Shown here: piece by piece, positions 1-12,700 of the stretch | Layout: the number at the start of each line of letters is the position of its first letter | Numbering within the stretch: position 1 is the stretch's first letter | DNA from: Gymnorhina tibicen | Taxonomy: Eukaryota; Chordata; Aves; Passeriformes; Artamidae | Reading direction: 5' to 3' | Assembly: GCA_013399875.1 (NCBI GenBank) | Contig: VXAZ01008120.1 | Location: 310,001-374,000 of the forward strand | Length of the DNA: 64,000 nt | Notes under the pieces: generated by a model | What the model was told of the DNA's origin: nothing | The model's database searches: none | The model's input: only the letters and a program-made list of their open reading frames with translations | Translations under genes and position numbers: made by a program

Positions 1-1457
1 TATTTGCTTGCAGCCCTTTTGCACTCAGATGGGTACGTCCTGGGTACACGCTGTTTACCTACAAGGAATCCTAAGCATTTAGCGGCATGCCAGCATTGAG
101 GCAGTTACTGCTGTGCTGGAGCTGCCCTGGCTCTGGGCTCTGATGTGATATCCTGTCTCAACAGTTGCCAGTACTCTGGTCTTCCCATCCTCTTGAGCCA
201 TCTGAATTTGCAATATTCATTTGAGGGTGAGCTGAGACCACATCAATTTGTGTCGATTTGAAAAGACCTGGGTGAATCATATGCACTATGAGATTCCCCT
301 AGTTTCATCCACTAAATAGTAATGGGTTTTATGTGACAGCATAATTATGGCCTGAAAAACTCATTTTAATTTAACTTGAGAAGTGAATTTATGTCAGTGT
401 GATTCAACTGATGTGGACACTGCCATTGCAGCTTTGACAGATGAGCACCAGCAAAAATCATTGCTGTAGTTCAAGACTACAATTCCAATTATTCCCTTTG
501 CTCTCGACTGACTTGCCTAATAAGAAGAAAACTGTGATGGGGATTTACTTATTTACTTAATCCCCCTCCTTCCCCATGAAGAAGAGCATAATCACCATTC
601 AGACACTTCATGTAAAATTTTTTCTCTGGTTAACTTTGTGTGCCTTGAATAATTCAAGACTGCAAACTGAAGAGACACTTTTCTACTATTAAAAAAAGTT
701 GCATGGGCAGTATATATGCTAGTTTTCTAGTGTAGGGAGGACTCCCTTTCTTCTTTATGTAAGTTCCCTAACAGAAGTATATTTGTGCCATGAAGTGCAT
801 GAAAATCCAGTACAGTGAGGCTCACGGGACAAACTGCACAAACACCATAACTTTGATCTGCACAAAACTGCCAGGAGTTTCTTTGGGCTTTCTTGTCAGA
901 CAGTCCAGGCAGAGCTGTACTACTGTAGTATCTGGGCTACTGGGCACCTGGGCACAATCACTGAGTGGAAAGAGAGGGTACATCTGGAAAGACATGGAAG
1001 TATGGAACTCCTAAAATGTGGGTATCTGAGTTAGGTGCATACACTGTGTTAAGAAATCTCCAGAGACTAACTGGAATAATAATATTACTTCCCTGCATCA
1101 ACTGCATAATTGCCAACCTCTGTATTCCCTCTGGACGCCTACATGAGGAAATGGCACGTATTTTTTCATTAGCTAATTGCATTATGATAATGAGAAAAAT
1201 ATATACCATGTAGACAAGCACTTAGGCAAATCTTTATCTGCACTTAAATTAGCCACTAATATTCTGAAATAGGAGCATCTACATAACCTCTTATATTGTT
1301 TAAGATCTCTTCAAGTTACATTAGAGTAGCTTTCCCTTGCAGAGAAACCATGAATTCCCTGTTACGGTGTAGATGAGTTGCTTGGCACAGTCATTTATTG
1401 TCACTGGTTTGATATTTGTCCTTTTTCCAGAGCCTGAAAAAGGCTTTTATTTTCCTG

Positions 1458-1560
1458 ATTTAGATTTTAAGCTCTTTGGGGCAGAAATCATGTTTGTGTG
1501 TATTTGCACAGCAGACTTGAGTCTTGATGACTGTGGTTTGTAAACATTACCACAATATAA
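1458..1560 (+). repeat. Ancient L3/CR1-like LINE tail
   Basis: The block ttttaagctctttggggcag, followed by catgtttgtgtgtatttgca and a partly decayed continuation to taccacaatataaatagta, resembles the 3' tail of old amniote L3/CR1-type elements (ttagattgtaagctctttgg-type ends). The family is assigned from memory of the motif only. Confidence 0.5.
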
Positions 1561-3221
1561 ATAGTACATTAATCATTAATTATATTGTTGGTACATTACT
1601 ATGTCTTAAGTGGTGTCACTGTCTATGACTCCATCTCATCACAGAGATGAGATCAAGATATTTCCATAATCAAAATGCTTGTCTGAAGTCATGGTTGCCC
1701 TAGATCCTCCTAGAACAGATTCAGAAACAGAGATTGACATTGTATTGTAAACTTCTTGCCTAAGGTAGCATCCATACCAAAGACTGACATATTTTGTGAA
1801 ACTTCAGAAGACTAATAATTATTAACTAAGTGTATTAAATATAGGCATCTATACACAACTGGATGCACATGAGAGTCTCAGACTGCTTTGCAAACATTAT
1901 TTCACTACCTATAATGTACAAGAATATTATAATCTCAATTTAACTCCAGGATAAACTAGTCTGTTCGGTCAGCATATTCACAAAATGTAAGAAAATAAGT
2001 AAACTTGTGTGATAGATGTGTATAAGAAGTGGATAAATGCTGGACTCCACAAATTAGGTGCAGATACATTCCAATTTCTTGTATTAGCCAATGCCTTAAA
2101 CACTGACATCACTGTTACTTGACCTGAACTGATTTGATTGCGAAGGTCATGCTGGTAATCTGTGATAAAACAAAAAATAGAAACCAGATCTTCTAACTCT
2201 TACTAAATTAGTTTCTTAATTACAGCAACTGACAGTGCGATCCATAACAGCATTTAACCACATGAAGAGCAATTTAAGACAATTTCCCAACTACTTGAGG
2301 CAAATAACTCAAATCTCATCTAAACTGCCTAGGGACACATAGCTTGGACTGAGTTTCACTCCTGTATCCACAGAATAGATCAGCAACACAAAGTATCTAC
2401 CCAACCTTGGCATAGGAGACACAGGTCCTCCCCTCCTTCCTGAGTCCCCAGACACTGTGGTGACATTTTGTGTCTCCCTTGTCCTGTTGATCCTTGTCAC
2501 GCGAGTTGTGTAGTCCTGACCCCTTATCCTCCAAAGAAGAGTAGGAGGTGTCCACCAGGAATGGCCAATATCTGGTGCCTGGCTGTGCTGCAGAGAGGGA
2601 GCCCTGGGTTCAATGCCCCTGGGGCTGAGGAGGGCCACTGGAATGGGCTGTTCTTCCACCTCATTTGCTTGAGTTCAAGTGCATGACTGAGATGTCAACG
2701 CTCACGAGGTGGTTTCGGTTTCTGCCTCACCAAAGCACCTAACTCCATTACCGAGTTAAACTACTAAATGGAGGCAAGAGGGAGAACTTCAAACACAAAC
2801 CTTTCTTCAGCGTGTCCTGTTGCCTGGCTCAGTGCCCCGAATATTGAGATGCCTGTTGTCAACATCAACTTTAAACATCTGCCCCTGCCTGCTTGTTGTG
2901 TGGGGCACCTCACCTAATACTAGGGACCTCTCTGGAGGTGGGCACACACAGTTTAGGAACTGAATATCACAGTTCTCTGAACCTTTTTAGAGAGGGTCTT
3001 CTGAGACAACTCAGAAACCAGACACGGTATTTCAGATGCCCCCAATCCTGCTTTGATATAGGCCATCTAGGAAGGACTTTAAAGCCCAGGGAATATACAG
3101 CATTTAACCAACAGAGGAAGCAGAAGTCACTGTAGAAGAAACAGCTGGACTAGTGATCATGGATTTAGAAAACCCTAATTCACGTTATTATTACTTGCAC
3201 GTTAAAGCTATATGCAAATAG

Positions 3222-3300
3222 CTATATGCCTTATTTCCTCCTCTGCAAAAGGAAGAAGAGTGTTGGTGTGTCCTACAGGAGTGCTGTGAGCTTAAACTGA
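3222..3300 (-). repeat. Possible MIR/CORE-SINE-like relic
   Basis: gccttatttcctcctctgca, followed by a run ending with gagtgctgtgagcttaaac, parallels the complement of a MIR core (cagtttcctcatctgtaaaa, gggttgttgtgaggattaa). The match is weak and old. Confidence 0.3.
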
Positions 3301-4989
3301 AGTCTGGAGATAGGATGGGAACAAAGGTCTAACACAGAAGTGATAGTCAAGTCACAAGCTGCTAAGTCAAGTTACAAGAACTACTGACATGCATAGGGAG
3401 AAATGACTGTGAACAACCTCCACCTTGGGCAAGGCTTTTTAATTTGTCCAGGCATTGTCGTGTTGCAGCTGTTTCTCTGCTGCTGGGAACACACTTAGAA
3501 CATCAGAAGTAAATTCTTTGAGCTTTACTGGGAATAAGAATCCTCACTCTTGAGTTGTGCCTGCCTGAGCTTTTCCTTTCTGACCATCCTGATTATCTGC
3601 TTGAATTTGAGTCCCAGTAATCTTACATGTCTTCACATGTAGACTATAGATCTGACCCACAACACCCTCATGTGCCTCCACATCAGGTGTCTGCAGAGCA
3701 GAAAGGTCCAGGCTTTGTCAGGAGCAGCCATTTCAAAGGTGATTGTCAAAAGATCAGCAGAACATTAGGATCTCTACGAGTGCTTGTTTTCCTTCACACC
3801 CTTACCAGGTGCAGTTTCCAAGTTCACTATTATAAATAACCCACATCACTCAGTAGATGTGTTTATGTCCTCAGAAGAGATCAGGTGCAGCTGTGTGTCT
3901 GCAAGGGATATACCTAAAATGTTAGATGTCAGCTGGTGAAAGAAACAAAGTAAATGGAGGGAGGGGAAGAGTAGAACAACAGTGACACTTTTCAGCTGGA
4001 CAGTTAAGAGAAAGAGAATATCCAAGTACTTTTCTACCACTTCACAAGCTTGTATTTGGTAGCTTATGTTATAGAAACAAGCTTCTGGGAGAGGTGTGGT
4101 AGGAGAGACACCAGTATTATAAACAGAGAGAAGGGGAGGTGTTTCATGATGGAAAAGAAAACAGAAAGGTGACAGAGAGACTTTGTTCATGGCAGAGAGG
4201 CCATTTGTTCATTTAGAGGAAGTCACTGAACTTTTCTTTAGTTGCAGTCATCCATTTTATAGGGGTGTCTTAAATTCACATGCTTATCATATTCTACAAA
4301 TGTACTAGAAGATAATTAACCAACTCTAATAAACTTCTGCACAGTCAAGTATTCTCTTTCAAAATCCAGCTGGGTAAAGGTCACCATTTCTGAAAAATTA
4401 ACTGTTTGATCTAATAAGGCCCTGCATCACCCCTCATTTTGAAGTTGAACTTAAGTAACCCTCAGATACTATTTATCTATCATTTATATAAGATCAATTT
4501 TATCCTGTTGTTTCTAGTACCCTACTTCAATTAAGCTCTTTTGTAGCATCATTTTCTAGTATTCACTTTATTCCTCCAGATAAATCTTTAAAATATTCTC
4601 TCTTTCTGCCACCATAAAATTGGAACATTTAGCATTCAAGTTCTGGAAAAATAAGGTGATTGTTCTTGTTATTATTGGAAATCACAGTGACATTACAGTA
4701 GTAGAGCAGCAGCAGCATGCTGGGTGCCCAAGACAAAATTCCTACTTCTGGGGAGGCTGGAATACACTAAAAATCAGTGTGCTATGCTGTGCAATCTTAT
4801 TTCACATGGTCTAATTCTCCAGCCACTACAGAGAGATTGAATCAAATGGGAAAAGGCCATGATTTTAGGGCTTGAAGGAAAGAGAGGATTTAAGCATAGC
4901 TGGAATGAAGGGGATGAAGCATGTAACTAAGGACATAAATGGGAAGAAACTGGAAGACCAGAATAGCACAGGCAGAAAATAAGTGCACG

Positions 4990-5003
4990 GAGAGAGAGAG
5001 AGA
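4990..5003 (+). repeat. Short GA dinucleotide repeat
   Basis: Seven GA units. Confidence 0.95.
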
Positions 5004-6700
5004 AGACTGGTGAACAGTCTAAGTGTATGGGAATAACATTTTAAAGCTGTTCACACTTGTATTCTTCATCTGAGCTACTGGTGGACAGTACAGACCTCTT
5101 TGATACATACCTGGATGGAAATCTTAGTTAGTTCTGCCTGTTCCTGGTGGGAGCCCTGAAACCCAGACAAACAGAGAAGATCTGGGGTGGGGCACAATCT
5201 TATTTGAACTAGGGATGCACTTGCACGGGCTGTTTTTGCAGGTTGCAGCTCCAGGTTTTCAAGTCATACAATAGTTATCCCATCTAGTGCATCTCACTGT
5301 TTCTTTAAGAGAATCGTATCAGCAACCCCAAATATTTCAGCCCCCATTTCTATAAATAACAGAAGAATCGCTTGGAGATCGTATAGCTTCCTTTATATTT
5401 AACTAGTTGCCATAGCGTCTCTCCTGCAAAACTGTGATAGCTGTGGCTTCCTAAAGGATGTATAACCCTTGTCAATCGCGTTTCTCTCTTCCCTTAGAGA
5501 AAACGAGTAAGGACAGAAAATTAAGCTTCTTGACGCATAGCTAAGGTTATCTGGTGAAGTCCCGTGCCTTTTTAGAAAGAATCAAGTCAGAAAAATACGA
5601 GTTTCTGAACCCTAGAAAGGAAGAATTAAAGTACATGTTCAGGCAACCTTTACCCTGCCTGGCTTGTGCACCCCGGCTCCGGGAATCGCTCCCATACCGA
5701 AGGGTGGCTTTGAACTCTGCAGGGGGGTGGCTACACCTGCCCTGCAGCCAAATTCCTGACGCACCTCACCCCCAGAACACCAGATCTCTCACATTTGATA
5801 AACTCTTTGCTCCTCTTTTGTAGAGTCTCTGCCTTCATGTATTTGACACATCCACCCCTACACTCACCATTAATCCTATGCACAGAGAGCTGCTGGCATC
5901 CTTACTTATGGGACCGATTCAATGCAGTGCTTAAATGAGGTGTGTAGGAGCTCTTGAAGCTATAGGAAACCCTCTTTTGATCAAATGAGGGGCCTGGAAA
6001 GGAATTTTTTCCTCCATTCACAGGTGGGAATGGCCCATCCAGATCAGCTTTTAACATGAATCACAGCTTTGCTGAACTGCTGTGACTAATCCTTCTGGCT
6101 AATCACGCCTTATACAGGCAAGGTAGCTGGACAATTTGCATATCATTCCAGTGCTATTGACAGGGAAGGGCGAGTGTCAAGGTTTCACAGATATGCCCTT
6201 TAATCCTTTATTTCCCATATTTTCAGATGTAGGTGCTAGACCTGAAGCTGACTCGAAGGGCATGAAATACCAGGGGACAGTTTTAACTCTGCATTTACGA
6301 TGCTTTTTCTCAGTGACTAGAAGATCTGTCAATGAATTTAAGAACATCCCCAACGTGGGAGCCGTCTCCCACTCTAGAAGTGCTAAAATGAGGCAGAAAG
6401 CTGAGATGGGAGATGTTAAATCATCAAAGGTTCGTCCTCGTGACTGCAAGGATTAAAAGGAGGAACTCAGAACACCCTTTGAACTAAATGTACACATGAA
6501 TTCGAATTTAAAAGGTTTGAGGCTAAGAGATATTCTTTTTCTGCTATTATCTTTTTAATGAAAATACCTAACCCCCAATACATCTATGGTAAACCATTTC
6601 TCAGCACTCTTGCCTGGAAAAGTGTTCAGTCATTTGTCTCATGAAAGTATTGGGTCCGTTTTATATAAAAATGATTTGATTTTTTATGTGTTTCATGATT

Positions 6701-6734
6701 CAAAAGAGGATTAAATACAAAAGAGGATTAAATG
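6701..6734. repeat. 2 x 17 bp tandem duplication
   Basis: caaaagaggattaaata is followed immediately by a copy that differs only at the last base. Confidence 0.95.
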
Positions 6735-7699
6735 TACCTCATTTATGACAGTCCACTATTTTAGAGTTCACCCTGCTTTAGCAGAAATTGCTTTTAAATC
6801 ACAGGAATGGCAGTTTTGGTTTCCTCTGTAGTATATCAGTGAGCGCTTTGGAAGTTCCATGAGCTACAGAGGTAAGTGAAGTCAACGGCTCAGAAAAATA
6901 AAAATAGCCTCACATTCTGCTCTGTATCCATCACCTAGCTGCTTCTGTAGGCCTCTTGCTTATGAGTCACTGTGAGCAGGACAGTTTGCTCAGCTGAATG
7001 ATCTACCAGAGATCAGGCTGTTGTGAGCAATGTGTGTTATAAATGAAGTTATAGGCAACGCGATGCAACCAGATATTTGCATACCACTGGGGTATAAATG
7101 TGCTCTATAAATACATAAAAGCAAACAGACACGGTACTTTCCCTGTGGTCACATTGGTTATTTACTACAGCAGGCGTCAGCCTCTTGAACAATTAAGATA
7201 CCAAATAAGTTTAGAAACGGCTTGTATTTATTTATTTATGTCTGTCAGGGATGTGGGCAGTATTGAGAAGTACCTACCATTAAAGGGCACTAACTAGCAT
7301 TGTCATTTCCGAGCTAAGTCTGCCATGTGACAGTAATACCCCTCCTGAGCTGTGCTCCTGGCATTTCAGTTTTTCATTAGCACTTAACATTTAAGTCTGC
7401 ATTTGTCTTCTAGCTTTTGTGGGCATGTAACAAACAAGGGGAGCAAAACTAAGACTATCATATGGAAATTGCTAAGGAAGTAATATAAATATGTTCTCAG
7501 TAAATATATAAGTTTGAGGTGATGCCTTAGGGTTTGGCTTTTGTATTTTCAGACTCTGTACTGGTTTAGTGTGCAACTCTAAAACTTCACATAGCTTTTT
7601 AGCTACTGTTAGACATAACAAACCCTCTCTGGGCCTGGACTCAAAGACACCTTGTTGTTCCAGGCCCCGAAATATGAACACTAAGCCTCTGGGGAGGGG

Positions 7700-7790
7700 G
7701 AACAAACTTGGGGTAATTACATCATTACCTGAAATTGTAATTGGAGAAATAACCCTGATATGCAAATGCACCAAACTTACATGAAAAGCC
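7700..7790. promoter_or_regulatory. Candidate enhancer-like motif cluster
   Basis: Contains the palindrome gtaattac (7713-7720), a gtaattgg further along, and a perfect POU octamer ATGCAAAT (7760-7767). Two more perfect octamers in the opposite orientation are at 6134-6141 and 7075-7082. The regulatory role is inference from motif density only. Confidence 0.2.
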
Positions 7791-8882
7791 TGTGACCCTG
7801 TGTCCATCTTGGGTGTAGCCCCTAGGAGGCTTTTTGACTCCCAAGCTGTTCCTATTGAAGGCCCTAAATAAATACCTGCTTTTATTCTCTTAATCTTGCC
7901 TAGCCTCTGTTTGCAGGTAGCAACTGCAAGGCATCAGAGGTTAGAGAAAAAGACCAGGAGCTAGGCCTCCAGGGCTTTGTTCTCTGGTCTGTTATTAATT
8001 CTGAGCATCCTTCTATGACCCCCTTGCCAAGCTCCTTGGGTGAACCCCTGAAGCACTGCCCTACATTTACATTCTCCTCTCTTCTGTCACCCAGGGTCCA
8101 TCTCAGTCAGAGATATGGAATGGATTAGTCGTGGTACAGTACTATGAGATCCACTGAAGGAAAGGACTAAACAAATTAAGCATATGGTTAGAAAAGAAAT
8201 ACGTGCATGTCCACACGACTTCGCTTCTTTGCCCACTCCCTCTCCAATACAATAAAGAAGCAACAACCACAATAGACCTCTTCAGACATTGAAACCATTC
8301 AAGGCAACTCTGAACACACTACAGGGTTATCAGAACTCAAAATTTCTTTCCTATTTATCATGTTTCAAAGGAGAATTACATTTTAAAGCACTGCATAGAG
8401 TTGGTCAGCAAATGAAGTACTTCAAATGATTAAGTTCTAATTCCATGTTAACTATCTAAAATTTATCTTAATATCATAAACGCTGATTAAGGACTTCATT
8501 TTAAGGACCCTTCTGCTAGTATCAAAACAGAAAGTACAGCTGTTTTCCCAACTTTCTCCATGGTAAGTGGAGGACATGAAGAGCCTGCTTGACTACTGTA
8601 AGCTTTTCATCTGAGACTCTGGGGTGTATCTGGATGCCAGGCAATACATCTTGTTTCAAAGATGGATTGGTCCAGATTTTGTTCAGTCAAACTGGAAAAA
8701 AAATAAAAAGAAAGGAAGAAGGTGAAAAAAACCCTGTCTGTTTGGCTGTTTTGGACTGTAGTACCTGTCTCTCTTTTTGCTCCCCAGCTAAGCTAAGGAA
8801 CTATTGTCCTGCAGAAATAATTCACTACCAGGTTGGATCTGCACTGGGAAAAATTGAAACTTCTCTTTTCTGAATACATTTT

Positions 8883-8904
8883 TATAATGTATCATTACAT
8901 TATA
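8883..8904. repeat. Short inverted repeat, 9-bp arms
   Basis: tataatgta and tacattata flank the 4-base loop tcat. It is AT-only apart from one G/C pair per arm, so a chance origin is plausible. Confidence 0.85.
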
Positions 8905-9658
8905 GAAAGAGTTTCATAGGTTTAAGTAGGAGATAAATTGATTGTGCTAAAATGAAATCTTTCAGCTGGATTTTACAGAAGTTGAACAAGGGAATTGTTA
9001 CAATCTCTTCTGCGATAACTATCTACTAATTGACAAGCATGGATTCCTCAAAACATTTTATCTAACACTTTGCAGCATCAAACATTTAAATCCAAAGAAA
9101 GATTCAATCTCTTGTGAATGAAATGGACAAAGAGAGCTTCAAATATCAAAAGGTCCACAGTAACAACTTTCCAACCCATTAGCTGGAGCACAAAGCTGTC
9201 ATGAAAGAGTCAAAAGGGAAAAAATGTGGGCTTCCTAACATCTCATGGTGGCTTCCCTTCACAGACTGTGGCTGACATCTGTCCCTCTTCCTTCAGGTTT
9301 CCTCCTGTGCTATTTCGTTAGACCACGCACTGGTTTCCAAGTTATGACCTGCCTCTCATGGCACTGTGATCAACACACAGATTGTGAGCTGTAACTGCAA
9401 CGATATATAAATTAATTGTATCTGTTTTGTGTGTGCAATGCAGGGACACCTAAGCCAAGAAAGACTGCCAGTGCACTTTCCACTAATAGCACATGTTTGA
9501 TCACAGATCACAAAGCCTACATGACAGCGTGGGTTTGGACTCTTTTCATTCCCAGTGAGCTGAAGTTGAAAGCAGTCCACTGAGAGCAATAAAATTTGCA
9601 GGCTTGCTTTGGGTTCTGTAGTCAGTGGCTTTATTTCTGTGGCTTCACTTGCAACCAA

Positions 9659-9707
9659 GTTTTAATTTATCTCACAAAGCACAGTGATTTGTGAGATAAA
9701 TTAAAAC
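9659..9707. repeat. Perfect inverted repeat, 20-bp arms and 9-base loop
   Basis: gttttaatttatctcacaaa at 9659-9678 is the exact reverse complement of 9688-9707, with a 9-base loop gcacagtga. Two further pairs follow outside a single mismatch. A strong cruciform or hairpin could form on either strand. No flanking terminal repeat or RNA-gene signal was recognised. Confidence 0.97.
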
Positions 9708-12700
9708 CTGCAGTGTAAATTCCATGTGGCAGTCTCAGAAAGCTTTACAGAGTTGCTTTCACTTTTAGATCTCCCTCAGATCCTTCTTCACTCCCAAAAC
9801 AGAGAAAACAGGTCAATTATCTTCTTTGACTAGAAGCAAGACAGAGCCTGTGATTATACTAGGCATGTTCTGGTAGATGGCAAGAGTTAAAACAAAGCAG
9901 GTCTTCATTTCCTACCATGGCTAACTTGATTCCTGAAGTGATGGTGGTGTGTGGGGAAGGGGACTGCTAAGAACTCCGCAGTGGCAGAGGCAGTGTTAGG
10001 AATGCAGGAATCTGGGAACACAGGAGAAAGTTTGGATTTTTTACTACAAATGTGCAGTTTCCAGATGTGAATGCCATCCATATCTGAATAAGGTATATAT
10101 TGCCTGTATTTCTGTTTCAAAATACTTTAAAAGCTTATTTTCTTTTGTTTCAAAATGCCTACAAACCCTCCTTCTGCCTCTCTCTGTCTGTGCTGGGCTG
10201 TGTCAGTATGCTCCTGTCCCCACAGCTGTGGGCTGTGGCACTGACTGAGATGGGGCTGGAACTGCCAGACCTCTTTCAGAGCTCCAGGATCAGGAGCCAG
10301 CAGAGAAGTGTCTGGCAGTGACAGCACAACATTCAGCTGTGCAACACTCCTATTCTCCTAATGCATTTCACACTCAGCAGATTGAATTGCTTTGGTCTTC
10401 TCATTTCTTTTTCTTCCAGCAAACAAAACTTTCCCCCCTCTTTTCCTTGACAAAGAGTTTTGCCATATGCTCCAAATCAATTGCAACCTTTCTGATGCTT
10501 TGTTACCGCCCACATCTTGGGCTGCATTCAAAAAAAAAGAAAAAGGCAGCTTAAGCATTTCTGTTTCTGCTCCAACCAAACTAAAATTGAAACATACTGC
10601 TCATTAATTCAAGGGTTAATGTGTCTTATCACTCCTTTCTTACTCTGAATTAACTAGAACTGAACCAGTTCCTTGCTGTAACTGACATATCTGTCCGACA
10701 CATTTTTGTCTTTCTGCATGGATAGTTGCCATGAATAGAAAAGAACTTGCTCACATTCATTCACTGATCAACATTATTTGTTGACTTAAGTTTTACTTCC
10801 CAATTATCTTAATTTGATTTAATGCTGCATTTCATGTAGTTCTGTCCCTTCCTGTGTGCTGCCACTACACACTATGTGCTGTATCCACATGGACAGCCAG
10901 GCCAGTCAGCTGAAGAAGAAGAAACAAAAGCTTTTTATTGATAAAACTCTTTTCGAGCAGGAGCAGTTCTCATGTGAGCATCCCCCTTGTGAGCATCACT
11001 GTGGCCCACAGAGCGGGCGGAGGTGGGGCTGCCCTCTGCTTTTAGCAGCAGTGGGATCTTAGATCGAATTCAGCTTCTGCATGAATCTGGCAAATAGCTT
11101 TCAGACTACTTTACTGTAGGTGTTACTTAGGGCACAAGGCATCCATATCCCATACTAACCCCTCGTGAGGACACGTTTATAGTAGTAGAACAGTTATACA
11201 TTCACATATTATGAACCACCTATTAATTGCACTGACAAAGGCACTTTGGGAAATAACTGAGTCACCCCCTTGGATATCTGCTGGCACAGCACATACTGGT
11301 GAGGAATCATGCCCCTTTCCTTCTCCCAGATGATAAAAGTAAACCCACAGAAATCTGCAGGGTACTTCAGGATGTGATTTATTTAGAGAGATGGGAATAA
11401 GAAGGCAAATATTCAGAGCATGAAAACGTCATTGTTTAGGTTTGACCCAAGATTTCTATTACCCCACTTTGTTCCCTCCCCCTCTTCCTCCAAGGGTACA
11501 GGCCACTGGAGAGGTCACTCTGTACCAGGGGATGGGAAGAAGTGATGTCAATGCAGTCCCTCATGCTCTGTGTCCAGCCCTGGTGTACCATGAGTATTGC
11601 TTTGTATTCCCCAGCCAAAATGTGTTTCACAGGTACCTGGCTGCTACTTTTGAGATGGGTTTCAAGGCAACCTTCCAGTTATTTGATATGTTTGGGTTTT
11701 TTCATTCAGTTTTTTTTCAGTGCAGTTGTTCTGGGAATCGAGAGTTGCATTTTCAAGATCTATATTAATTTTTTTATCTGATAGTTGCTGCAAATTTACT
11801 TTGTTTCCATTCAACTACTTGAATCTGCTAGTGAGAATTTTCATGGAAAGCAAAAGAGAAGGTATGCAAGACCAGAAGAAAGAACGGAAGATGAAATTAC
11901 ACCTCTGCTCATACAGATGCAATTAAAACAGAATTAGAAAAATCAGGGGAAGAAATAAAGAAAAAGGAAAATTAATCCTTTGAGTCTTCTAGTTTATTTA
12001 AATCAGCTAATTAGTTTATATGCATTAGGTACGTCTGCATTAGGAAGACTGTCACGATAACTATCCTGGTATAATTATATTCACGGACAAAATCAATTTA
12101 AATGTTGAAAGGAAAGGCTAAAGCATATTTTTCCTCTACTACTGCAGGTTTGCATTTGCACTGCAAGAGCATATGCAGCCAAAGTAACCTAACTTAGTTC
12201 AATTTACATCATGTGATAGAAAGCTGTTACTGTCAACTTTTAAATCATAGTAGTTTGTTTAATAGCCTTAGTACTCGCCTTAGGTAAAACAGATTAAATA
12301 CTTTCCTTATGTTAGTCGCTGAAGACAGCATAGGAATATTATATGACTGCAAACAGAAGAAAACAGCTCTTCTGAGAGGAAGGAAAATGTAAGTCATTCA
12401 CTGGAAAATTTGAGAACAGATGAATATGGCAGACAAAACTCAGGAGGAGATGGGTATTTTCCCCACCTCTTCGACCCAACACCCATCTTAACCCAGTTGT
12501 TCCCATGGAGCTAAAGCCTACAGAACAGACTCTGATTATCTTTCTCTCTCTATCTGGAGTGTTAGGAGTTAAGTTCTTGAAGTTGGTATAGTACCTTTGC
12601 TTCTGGAGACACAGGACCCATAGAAGTATTATCACTTCAAAGAGATCAGCAGCTCAAAAAAAGGATGAGCTGAAATGACACGAGGCTGTGGGGTGAATCT

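Larger units (their letters stand above)
1..9658. other. Intergenic block without a recognised gene
   Basis: AT-rich sequence with only short chance reading frames on both strands. Items worth marking are an old L3/CR1-like tail (1458-1560), a MIR/CORE-SINE-like fragment (3222-3300), a short GA run (4990-5003), a 17-bp tandem duplication (6701-6734), and octamer/homeodomain-type motifs between 6134 and 7767. If human gene order holds, this lies between KCNK5 and KCNK17. Confidence 0.6.

Noticed and set aside
2540..2660. B-box-like GGTTCAATGCC suggesting a tRNA or tRNA-derived SINE
   Set aside because: No convincing A box or cloverleaf upstream and no SINE tail downstream.
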